A DNA stretch of 64,000 nt. Source: Phycomyces nitens. Taxonomy: Eukaryota > Mucoromycota > Mucoromycetes > Mucorales > Phycomycetaceae. The stretch covers positions 2,976,001 through 3,040,000 of the forward strand of contig JAHRBC010000003.1 of the NCBI GenBank assembly GCA_022702545.1, written 5' to 3'. Made by a program: the position numbers and the translations under genes. Positions 52,747 through 61,727 of the stretch are shown here, piece by piece; within the stretch, counting starts at the first letter, position 1; each line of letters starts with the position of its first letter. The notes beneath the pieces were generated by a model, which saw nothing but the letters and a program-made list of their open reading frames with translations, ran no database searches and was not told the origin of the DNA.

Positions 52747-54235
52747 ATGGCAATGCGCAAGCTAGCCGAAAAGGTGGCTGTCCTTGACGTGTTTCCCAAA
52801 GTAGAGATTGACAATCAGGCACGCAGCGAAAAGGGTGGAATCCTCACTGTTCTCTTGACATGTTTTCTCCTTCTTTTGACCATGAGCGAATTCTCAGAGT
52901 AAAAAATTGTTTCTTTGCAAGGACTTGATTGAAATGATTAGGATGAACAATTGACAATGATTGATTATGATGTTAGATATCGCAAGATACAGACTCGCTA
53001 TCAATTTTTGGTGGATCCTACAATTGAGTCGACAATGCAGATCAACATGGACATGACGATTGCCATGCCCTGTCCTGGTTAGTAATACAAAACGCCCCAA
53101 GAGTCATTGTTTTGATGAGCTTTATGAAAACCATTAGCACTAATGGTACACGTGTATGATGTATCTGGCCAGAGAATACATCTCACCAATGGCCTCAAAT
53201 TGATCCCTGTAAGTAGCATAAAGGCTGTGTCTTTGTTGAATGGGTTACCTTAATCTATTAATATAGGCCGAGTTTTCTATTGGTACGGCTAAAAAATACA
53301 GGTAAGAATAGACCATTATGTGTACCAGAGTATTTAATATCCCTTGGGTTCTAGAGCCGTTGACAACCCAAAATATATCCATGAAATCATAAAGGCTGCG
53401 AGTGGAAAGCCTTATGATGAGAATGTAGCAAGTAAGTCTGTTATTATCTGTAGTAAATCAATGGCAATTGATACTGAACCCAATAAAGGGGACATGGGTG
53501 CATGCCGTGTATATGGATCAATCAAGGCCAACAAGATTGCTGCCAATCTTCACATCACAGCCGCAGGTCATGGATACCGTAAGTCATCATAAACTCTATC
53601 AATAAGCTAAGAGTTTTTTATGGATTTCAATAGATGGTGCATCTCACACTGAGCACTCTGGTAAGTTTAATAAAAAAAGGCAGCCCTGGACTAAATATTG
53701 TCGTTTTAATAATCTATGTTCTCATTAGTCATGAACTTTACCCATCGCATCGATGAGTTCTCCTTTGGAAAGCTCTACCCAAACCTCGTAAACCCACTCG
53801 ACAACAGTGTGGAGATTTCTGATAGCCGTAAGCTGGATATCAAAGAGGATTTGAATGTACTCATTCTGTATTTTAGCATTCGAGGTGTTTCAGTACATTC
53901 TGTCAATTGTGCCTACAACCTACATTGACTACAAGCACAATGTGCTGCTCACAAACCAATATGCAGTGACTGATTCGCGCAGGGCATTTAGTGAAGAAAA
54001 GGCTGCAAACGTTGTCCCAGGCATCTTCTTCAAGTACGACATTGAGCCCATCTCTGTCCAGATTAGCGAATCTCGCCAGCCGTTTGTCCATTTCTTGGTG
54101 CGTTTGTGTGGCATTATTGGAGGATCAGTTGTGTCGGTTGGGTTTGTCTATAGGGCAATCAAGCTGGTTATAACTGGTGGTAAAGAGGATCCCCATCTAT
54201 ATGCGCCTGTACATAATTTGATGCAGAGTGTCTAA
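52747..54235 (+). CDS. ERV41: ER-Golgi cargo receptor component ERV41 (ERGIC2 family)
   Basis: Partner of Erv46 in retrieval and transport between ER and Golgi. Nine exons (52747-52898, 52977-53077, 53138-53208, 53267-53301, 53355-53431, 53489-53578, 53634-53660, 53729-53827, 53877-54235) give 336 aa. N-terminal cytosolic KVAVLDVFPKVE leads into membrane helix 1 (GGILTVLLTCFLLLLTM). The lumenal beta domain shows ACRVYGSIKANKI, HITAAGHGY and NFTHRIDEFSFGKLYP. Then FQYILSIVPTTYID and a second helix (FVHFLVRLCGIIGGSVVSVG) close to the C terminus. The 57-nt intron 5 (53432-53488) is a multiple of three without stops, so a 19-residue longer isoform is possible. Convergent with the ZIP gene, with 179 bp between stops. 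Confidence 0.9.
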
Positions 54236-54414
54236 TATGAATCTTTTGCGCATGTTTCTTTTGATTTTATATATGTACATGTATGCATATATATATATAT
54301 ATATGTATATACATGTATGTGAGTATACGACAGCTACTTATCAATTGTACTTTCTACATACACACACACATATGGAATAGAACAGAAATACTATAACTAC
54401 TAAAGAACTAAGGA

Positions 54415-55682
54415 TTACTCTAGAATGGAGGTCAGGGCCACCAAAAATACGCCAAGAAAGAAGAAGGCCAAGACATAGTGCTGGTGGATATCTGCCTTGA
54501 TCGCCTGAGGAAGCATACTCTAGATACACAGTGTTATTGGATTTGGCTTTAATCAAAGGTGAACAAACCTGGACAGTAATCAAGGACATCATTCCACTCA
54601 CGACACCAAATGTGACACCGAACAAGAGGTTTTCTTGCGTTTCAGACACATTTTTGATCGCAAATAAGCCTATCAATGCTCCTAATGGCTGAGATAATCC
54701 ACCAAGGATGGTTGCATAGCTAAAGGCAGACACTCTTGACCGAGTGGCATAGTAGAGTGGTAAGGAAATCATGAAGCCCTCGATAAAGTTGTGAATAGAC
54801 ATGGCAATGCACACACTTAGACCAAGGCTAGTTGAGGCCTGGCTGGAGATGAACATGATGAGACCTTCGGGTAATTTATGAAACGTGATTGCAATGGCTG
54901 TTTGGATACCAATGCTATAGTAGTCTACTCCAATATTCTCCCCAAGATCGTCCTGGACTGGGGTATGAGAGTGAGTAGTAGCATTTTCGGGTGGGTGAAA
55001 GCGAAAGTGAGCTTCTGTTGAGCGAATTGTGCCATATTCAATATCATGTTTATGCAAGTGGTGATGGTGAGGTTTTGGACGAAGAGGATCAGTCTCGTGG
55101 TCATGATCGTGGTCATGATCATGATCGTGATTGTGATCAATATGAGAGTTGCTATAAGAATGGTCATGGTCATTATCATGCAGGCTTGGTTGATCATTGT
55201 AATCATGATCATGGTTATGTGCATGTTCGGGTGGTGGTGTGTCAGCATGCGAGTGACTGTGATTATCTTCACAGCACACCGTGTGTTCAACTGTGGGAGC
55301 CCCACAAGCATGGATTGCATTGGGAGTTGTCCAGTGGATAAGACGCGTCAGCAGGAGGGTAAAGAGGGCCCCTCCAAAGAAACACAGATAGGTCTTGATA
55401 GGGGATCCTAGACGTACACTTGCTTCTGGCAAGAGGATAGATAATGATGAAAAAAGCAAGACACCAGATGCAAGTGCCATGGAGGCTGCCAAGAAGGATC
55501 GGTTCTCCAGTGTCGATCCACCGCTGTGGGGCCTATAGACCTTGTCCACAAATACTACGGAGGCTTTATTGCAGAGAGTTAGAGATAATTATGGCTGTTG
55601 GATGGCACATACCACCAGCAACACATGCCACAGACGAGAATATGACCATGAGCCATCCTTCTAATTGATCTGGCTTGGTCAT
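54415..55682 (-). CDS. ZIP-family zinc transporter, His-rich
   Basis: Divalent metal importer or vacuolar exporter of the ZIP (SLC39/Zrt) family. Three minus-strand exons (55613-55682, 54569-55563, 54415-54519) give 389 aa. Membrane helices flank a very long His/Asp-rich loop between helices 3 and 4 (repeated HDHDHDH motifs, 55030-55270), a metal-sensing or chelating segment. The metal-site helices carry HKLPEGLIMF and HNFIEGFMIS. The architecture and His-rich loop resemble vacuolar Zrt3-type proteins, but the subfamily is not certain. The His repeat is encoded by alternating CAT/GAT codons, prone to length change. Confidence 0.9.
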
Positions 55683-55953
55683 GTCAAAGATCTTGTTGAT
55701 TGAGAAAAGAGAGGAAAAAGAAGAGTAACTGAGGAGGTACTTAATTTCAATTTCTCTGTGCCCAATGAAAAGGTCATAAAATAGGGCCGTGGCAACTTTA
55801 ATTCTTATTCACGCAAGATTTGTATTACCATAAATGGTTGCTATTTACATGCCAAAAATTTATCGACAAAGAAAGACGTCAAAAATTTCTCGTCAAGAGG
55901 TACAAAGGTATGACAAGTCTTACAAAGTAATGGTTCTTTGTAATTGTTTATTT

Positions 55954-56868
55954 CTAGTCATCTTGTGTGTCAGTCTTTCTACGGATATTTCGCTTCTTTG
56001 GAGTGCTAGAGGGGGCTTTACGCTTCTTAAAAACCATTTCTTCCTCAACTTCATCAAGACTAGTGATCGTGACAGGGTATTCTTTTTCCTTGATCTTAAA
56101 ATTCCGCAAGTCTTCTTCATCTTCCTCATCCTCATCTTCTATCTGAGGCTCCTCTTTCTTTGATGTCGCCCCAGATTTGTCCGGGCTAGTTGGTGGGGGT
56201 GCAGGCTTAGGTACAACAGTTTCCCACTCTCCTGCCAGCGCAATGGCACTACGCACAGCCCATTCTTCTCGACCCTGTAACACAACCTCTTCCACAGGTT
56301 CCTTCACAACTGGCTGCTCTGGGAGGGGCATCTTTCCTCCTGAACGACCAAAAGCATCCGAGCCATATAGCCCCGAGCCATACTCACCAATTCCATACGC
56401 CTCTATTCCACTGCGTACAGTTGGTGCAGGAGACGACTGGACGGGCGCCTTTCCTGTATCTTTTCCATTGTAGGACAGTAGAGCTGCCTTGATCATTCAA
56501 ACATTTATCAATTTCCAAACATAAGCACCATTTGCTACCATAAAGTACCTTTTCAATTCGCTGGAGTTCTCTACGGACACTCTCATTTTGCTTCTTTTCT
56601 TCTCTTCCACGCTTATAGACATCGCGAAGGAAGTTCTCTACTTGATTCTTATGTGCAAGACCTGTTTCATGGATTTGAATAGACTTTGATGATTTAGCAT
56701 CTATAAATCCCATTATAACATTCGCATCTTACGGGTTTGTTGTTGGCTATAAACTTTTTGCAGTACTTGCACCAATGGCGCTGCTGAGACACCCAGTAAT
56801 CCGCCCTAGCATGCAATAGATTAATAAATGTGTTTATTTATTATAGTGATACTAATGATGATTTACAT
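55954..56868 (-). CDS. WBP4/FBP21-like splicing factor with U1-C type zinc finger
   Basis: Spliceosome-associated protein. Four minus-strand coding exons (56867-56868, 56733-56805, 56549-56683, 55954-56487) give 247 aa. The N terminus MADYWVSQQRHWCKYCKKFI and HETGLAHKNQV form the matrin/U1-C zinc finger (C-x2-C, H-x5-H) of WBP4. A Lys/Arg-rich helix, a Gly/Tyr-rich segment and an acidic run follow. The end (VFKKRK, PKKRNIRRK) resembles the WBP4 C terminus. No WW domain is visible, unlike human WBP4. The start codon is split AT|G by a GTAAAT...CTAG intron; without it the conserved Met-Ala-Asp-Tyr-Trp start cannot be made. Lies 271 bp upstream of the ZIP gene, same strand. Confidence 0.82.
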
Positions 56869-57224
56869 TTGAATCGACTAGAGTAATCTAATCATTGTCA
56901 ACTCTTTTTGCATTCACTCCAAAGGTTGCCAGTCACGTTAATCATCAAAGCCTGTTGGATGACTAGAGCTACTATGCATTTATTGGGCATAAAAATAAAC
57001 CATCCTTTGCGTTAAAATGACGTTGATTAAAGTACCTCTTTACCACATATTTACATACACTACAAGCCTTTAAGCAGTTTTTATATCACACATACACATA
57101 CATATTGTGTTTCTCAAGGAAATATAAAGCCTCTAATCGCATAGCTGTATATTTTGTCAAGACATCACATTTGTTTAACCAGTCAATCCCAGCTGGCTAT
57201 ATTTCAAGGCATTTTTTTAAAAGA
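56869..57224. other. intergenic spacer
   Basis: 356 bp upstream of the WBP4-like gene, including its 5' leader. No other feature seen. Confidence 0.5.
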
Positions 57225-58577
57225 CTAGTCATTATAACTGACATCGCTTTCAAGTGAAGAGCTACTAGAAGAGATTTCGCTATCACTTTCTTCTTCTAAT
57301 TTGCGAGCAACACCCATAGAAGATAGATATTCCTTGTCTTTTCCAATCCAAAATTTGCAGTTGGCAAGTAGAAGTGAAGGATTGACATCCACGAGATCTT
57401 CTTGAATCTTCCTCGACACAAGTCCCCAGGCAGCAGTTCTGTCTTTTATAGATCCATTAGACCTGTTTGTCGCAAGTCCAGTAAATACACTACGAAGAAT
57501 GGCCACTTTGGCGTCAAGAATCGGTTTTGAGCCTTTGTCCACCTTGAACCATTGCGCTGAAACCTCTTTGCAAGATCGTCCAGCCCATTTCTCGTAAGAG
57601 ATTCCTCCAAGAACCTATGGATAAATCTTAATATCTCGTGTAGTTTTTTGATGTATTATGTTGTTACTCGTCTTTTTGCCAAACTTCTCAGCATGGACCA
57701 TTCTTCTGAGATATGTGATAGGCCCAAGCGTTTTAGTGGACCATTATCCTGGAGCCCAAACTTCTCCAAGACACTCTAATGATAAAGCTTTAGACACATA
57801 CTACCAATATCATAATAATAACAACATACTAAACGCATGGAGGATGTGATTGAAAATGTAGATTTTTCTGAACAAAATAGCTCGTTCAATTCACCACTGA
57901 TGCGTTCTTTCTGGGCAGCCGTCAAGGCAGACACGTCCTTTGATGCCTCCTTTAGGTTTCTGACTTCTGCGGTCAGCTTCTTGTTGCTTTTTGTTAATCG
58001 TTTTACTTCGGATTCAAGCGTCTCAATCTTTGTATTCAAGTTTCTGAGCACTGTTATGGATGTATTATAAATAGTATCACGACAGTAATGATTCATGTGT
58101 ATGTAGTATACACGCGAATAGTAACTTACATTGTATGGCTTCAGAGGGCATATCTGGAGGTACGAATGCAGGTGCTATTATTATTTGTTTACAATTCAAG
58201 ATTATCAGCGTTAATAATAATATTATATGATTATCTGCTTATTTGCTTTTTCCCTAACCACTATAAATTCTAGGAGTCTCGGGTTGACGGGGAGGATTAT
58301 GCTCAATAATACGCAGTGGCGCTGGTGCTGGTGCTGATATTGGAGTATTTATCGGCAGAGGCATACTGGCTGGCATTGGAGCCAACAGTGGCATATGCAT
58401 AGGATGGTGTGGGTGTGGGTGTGGATGTGGGTAAGAGTGAGGGTGAGGGTGAGAGTGAGGAGTAAGCAGAGGAGGGGCCTTCTTATTATCAAGACGAGTA
58501 AGAAGATCCTTTTTGGATGGACGACCCCTTTTTCTCTTGGTAGAGAGACGGTCTACGGTGGGCTCATTTTGATTCAT
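57225..58577 (-). CDS. AT-hook / coiled-coil protein of unknown function
   Basis: Five minus-strand exons (58259-58577, 58130-58174, 57830-58050, 57668-57775, 57225-57614) give 360 aa. The N terminus has an AT-hook (KRKRGRPSKKD), a DNA minor-groove-binding motif. A His-Pro repeat and a Pro/Ala/Met-rich stretch follow. Next is a leucine-heptad coiled coil (LLRNLNTKIETLESEVKRL), then a globular-looking part (GLSHISEEWSMLRSLAKRR, GISYEKWAGRSCKEVSAQW) and an acidic Ser-rich tail. I do not recognise the globular part; it may be lineage-specific. Nuclear localisation and a chromatin role are inferred from the AT-hook only. Confidence 0.75.
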
Positions 58578-59244
58578 GTCAAGATGGTGGATGATGGGGA
58601 GAAAGAGAGTAAGAAAGATCTCTAAAGAAATATTTGAAATGGTTTAATATTATTGGCTGATTTTTGTATGCTTGTATCTCAAGTTTATGTGTACTTTTGA
58701 TTTTGGCTATAAAAAAATATACAAATTGAACAATTGTTAAACAACTAATCTTTAAAGGATATTTTATGGAATGATATTTTGATATTTTCTCTTTATCATA
58801 ACTCGCTGTTTTTTCTCTAGTTTTTATATGTATGTATATATTGTTATTATTAATGTACCACTGCAAAGCAAGCCTAATATGTATGTATATAGCTTATTCA
58901 TTTTGGTGTTATCCAGCACTGTTTTTGAATTTTCGATACCTTTTTTTTTATTTAAAAAAAAAACAATTGCGCCAATTGAAAATTATCTTGACGCAAGTTA
59001 AACAAAATCTCCGTATCTCCGATAGTTAAAATATGCGTTTGGTTTTTGCGCTCGTGATTACTAAATTTGAAATCTCATGACATTATTTTTTATTCAAATC
59101 TTTGACATCATCTAATACATTTATAATGGTTAGAATCAAGGCTTGCTTTAGTATTTGAGCCTTTCTCAAGCCATTGAAAGCACACAGAATTTATATTGAA
59201 TTTGTATGGGATTGGTACTTGTATTTTTTGCACTAAAAGTTGGT
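58578..59244. other. intergenic spacer
   Basis: About 670 bp of AT-rich DNA with no gene, ending at the LINE insertion site. Confidence 0.5.
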
Positions 59245-59258
59245 GTCATGAAAGTTGA
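59245..59258 (+). repeat. target-site duplication, left copy
   Basis: The 14-mer GTCATGAAAGTTGA, repeated directly at 59788-59801, flanks the LINE fragment. Confidence 0.85.
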
Positions 59259-59787
59259 CCCACCCGACTGGCCATTAACACCATCATGCCTTGTACCGTC
59301 TCTGACCCCATGTGCTCGGTGTGCTCCACTGACACAGAAGATCAAGACCATTTCCTCTTCTTCTGTCCTAAGAAACGCCAGGTTTGGAACGTAGTGCTCT
59401 CTCGTTTTTACTAGAGCTGGACTCTGGATGATGTTCGGCAGATGCTGACATCCTGTCAACTCCCCTGTGTTTCTCCTATTTGGGACACTCAGATTCTGCT
59501 AGTGGTTATAACAGCCAAGACGATTTGGAATGCCCATTGGAAGTTTGTCTTTGACAATCAGTCTTTTCTTCCTGGAGTAGTGGTTATAAAGGCCTCCAGT
59601 ACTATGGAGAAATAGAGAGCTATACTAGCCTAAGGAGCTTTTTCTTTTTTTTACTTATTTTCCCTACCTTTTTGTCACCTATATTGTTCTTTTATCTCTA
59701 TATCTTTCCTCCGAGTCCAATTTAATGGCAATCTAGAAGCCGCACGCCTTGCGTGATGGCAGATCAATAAAATACTAATAAAAAAAA
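59259..59787 (+). mobile_element. 5'-truncated LINE (non-LTR retrotransposon), 3' end
   Basis: The insert starts abruptly inside coding sequence and encodes the C-terminal zinc knuckle of a LINE reverse transcriptase: CSVCSTDTEDQDHFLFFC followed by PKKRQVW (C-x2-C...H...C pattern). A stop follows. The remaining 3' sequence (with ILLVVITAKTIWNAHW in another reading) ends in an A-rich AATACTAATAAAAAAA tail. It is bounded by 14-bp direct repeats, the signature of target-primed reverse transcription. Inserted close to the 3' end of the F-box gene on the opposite strand. Confidence 0.85.
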
Positions 59788-59801
59788 GTCATGAAAGTTG
59801 A
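59788..59801 (+). repeat. target-site duplication, right copy
   Basis: Exact copy of the 14-mer at 59245-59258, immediately after the A-rich tail of the LINE. Confidence 0.85.
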
Positions 59802-59866
59802 TTTTTTTATTCTTTGGGCCGTCTTTTGTTTAATGAATTGGATCTTGTGCAAAGTTTCAATTGGGC

Positions 59867-61121
59867 TCAAGCTTGGGTATTTTGAAATATACGACGTAAT
59901 TTTGTAGTTAAATTTCGAATGTGTTTTTTCAATTCAACACTAACGCGCTTTTCGGCTTTGGTGTAATAGGGCTTGCCTATCATTGAATCGTTTTCTACTT
60001 GGACCATTATGTTGTCATTGTCTTTTTTGACATACATTCTAGAATTGTTACACTTGGAAGTATTTGATGCAGAAACAAGACGAACCCAATCAAAGTCCTA
60101 TGAAAAGTCTATAAGCAATAAGCTTCAAGATAAACACAATATTTATAACTTGCCAAACCAGATTTCCAAGAGTAGGATATATTTTCTTGGCAAAAATAAA
60201 TGTTTGAGTACCCAACCTTTGGATTTACTGTGACTATTCCAGGCATAGTAAGTACAACCCATCCACGGCCCTTTATGTGCGGATCCAAATAGAATTCTTC
60301 AGGCATGTCATATGTCTCATAAATAAACGAAGAGGAATTAAAGATTTGCTAGAAACAAATAATAAAAATGTTTACAGCCTCAAAACAACATGGCAGAAGC
60401 AGAAGCAGAAGCAGAAGCAGAAACAAAATATTATATGGTTTACCTCTAGAGATACACTGAATTTAAAATTGCCATTAATACGTGAATCTATTCCAACACG
60501 CATTCGCCATTGGACTTTATATCGACCTGGTGGAACGGCATTTATATAGCCATACATCTAAGAATGTCAAAATGCCCTTTTTATTATTAAAATTGTTATT
60601 TGTAGAATTGGATTATAATATTACCAAGAACCGGCACACAGCGTTTAAGCTGGCTATACGACCATAGACGCTGCCGGGATCGCTCTGAATTTTCCAATAA
60701 TAGGTGTTCCGATGTGCTATATGCATATTATTTGCAGCCGATTTCCTAAGAGCGGCTATAGATAAACACATATTTAAAAATGTTTTAATTTATTAAAGAC
60801 ATCTTCCCAAGAAATAACTGCAGGCTCCATACTTTTATTGAGATATTCATTTCTCCACGAAAAACCAACTCTGTTTGTACGCAGAGAATTCTTTCCAGAA
60901 CCAAACCGGATCTTATACAGGTTCTTCCAGAGTTCTTCTCGTTGGCTTATATGGCTAAAAGCATAACAAGTCTATGGAGTATTATACATCGATAGAAACG
61001 CGATAGAAATTACCATTCCAAAGTTTATCAAGTCTTTCTCGTTAAAGTGGGAAGCAATCAAGATTAGAAGGTCAAAGGGAAGTTCAAATATTTTTGCCGA
61101 CTGGTCAGTTGACTTGGACAT
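59867..61121 (-). CDS. F-box protein with PP2 (phloem protein 2 / Nictaba-like) domain
   Basis: Likely substrate adaptor of an SCF ubiquitin ligase. Six minus-strand exons (61014-61121, 60833-60971, 60625-60755, 60444-60557, 60154-60348, 59867-60097) give 305 aa. F-box at residues about 11-55 (FELPFDLLILIASHF, EELWKNLY). The PP2-like fold follows: NTYYWKIQSDPGSVYGRIA, AVCRFLMYGYINAVPPGRYK, RGWVVLTMPG, ENISYSWKSGL then DFDWVRLV. This F-box plus PP2 pairing is best known from plant F-box/Nictaba proteins, which bind N-glycans. A basic coiled tail ends the protein. Intron 5 (60098-60153) is GC-AG; reading it so joins the family motif W-K-S-G-L to the last strand. The donor of exon 2 (GTATGG) is weak. 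Confidence 0.8.
60393..60422. repeat. (GCAGAA)5 hexamer in F-box intron 4
   Basis: Five perfect copies of a hexamer inside the intron between exons 4 and 5. On the transcribed strand it is TTCTGC, a pyrimidine-rich repeat about 45 nt from the donor. Confidence 0.85.
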
Positions 61122-61727
61122 AATAAATTGGAAAGAAAGTACTGAACAACTTCAATTCTAGTAGAATATAAAGGCGAGTCCCGATTTATTTGAACCTTTT
61201 TAAGCGTTTCAGGGATCATTGCAGTCTTTTTTTTTGTCTGTAGATTATTGGATAAAGTGCTTTCAAGGCTTTGAAAGCTTATAAAGTAGTACAAGAGTTA
61301 TGAAATACTTGGCAATTCAATATTTCATATGATGGTTATTTTTGTCAAATGAATAATATTATAGTTGGTAAGCTGAAACACCAGTCTTGGGAGCCATCTA
61401 TTTGTTGGTTAAAGCCAAACAGGTATGCCAGGGACCACTGAGTGGTTGATGTATCAAGGTCCTCAAAGAGCGAGTGAAAACCGTCAATAATAAAGTTGGA
61501 ATGATCAATTATTGATGCAAATGATTGTCTTACCCTTTCTTGTCATTGTACTTTTGTAAAGGGTATTTTTTCTCTTTTTTTTAATATATATATCAGACAA
61601 TATGAGGGAAATGGTGTTTCTAGAAAGTAGCACATACATATACACATACATATATGCATATACATATACATATACATATATACACGTACATATATATATT
61701 TATCTATATATGCGGTCTTTTTCCAAG
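61122..61727. other. intergenic, with a short coding-like minus-strand stretch
   Basis: 606 bp. At about 61.37-61.55 kb the minus strand is open and reads like protein (IIDHSNFIIDGFHSLFEDL, TTQWSLAYLFGF) but no exon chain could be built. A TATACA repeat occupies about 61610-61710, next to the REX1-like stop codon. Confidence 0.4.

Noticed and set aside
54991..55411. Plus-strand ORFs opposite the ZIP His-rich loop
   Set aside because: Their composition mirrors the CAT/GAT repeat on the other strand; no domain.
56684..56732. WBP4-like exon 3 starting at the TTATAG acceptor (about 56698)
   Set aside because: Gives the wrong phase. The ATCAAAG acceptor gives NNKP-SIQIHETG, matching the zinc-finger spacing.
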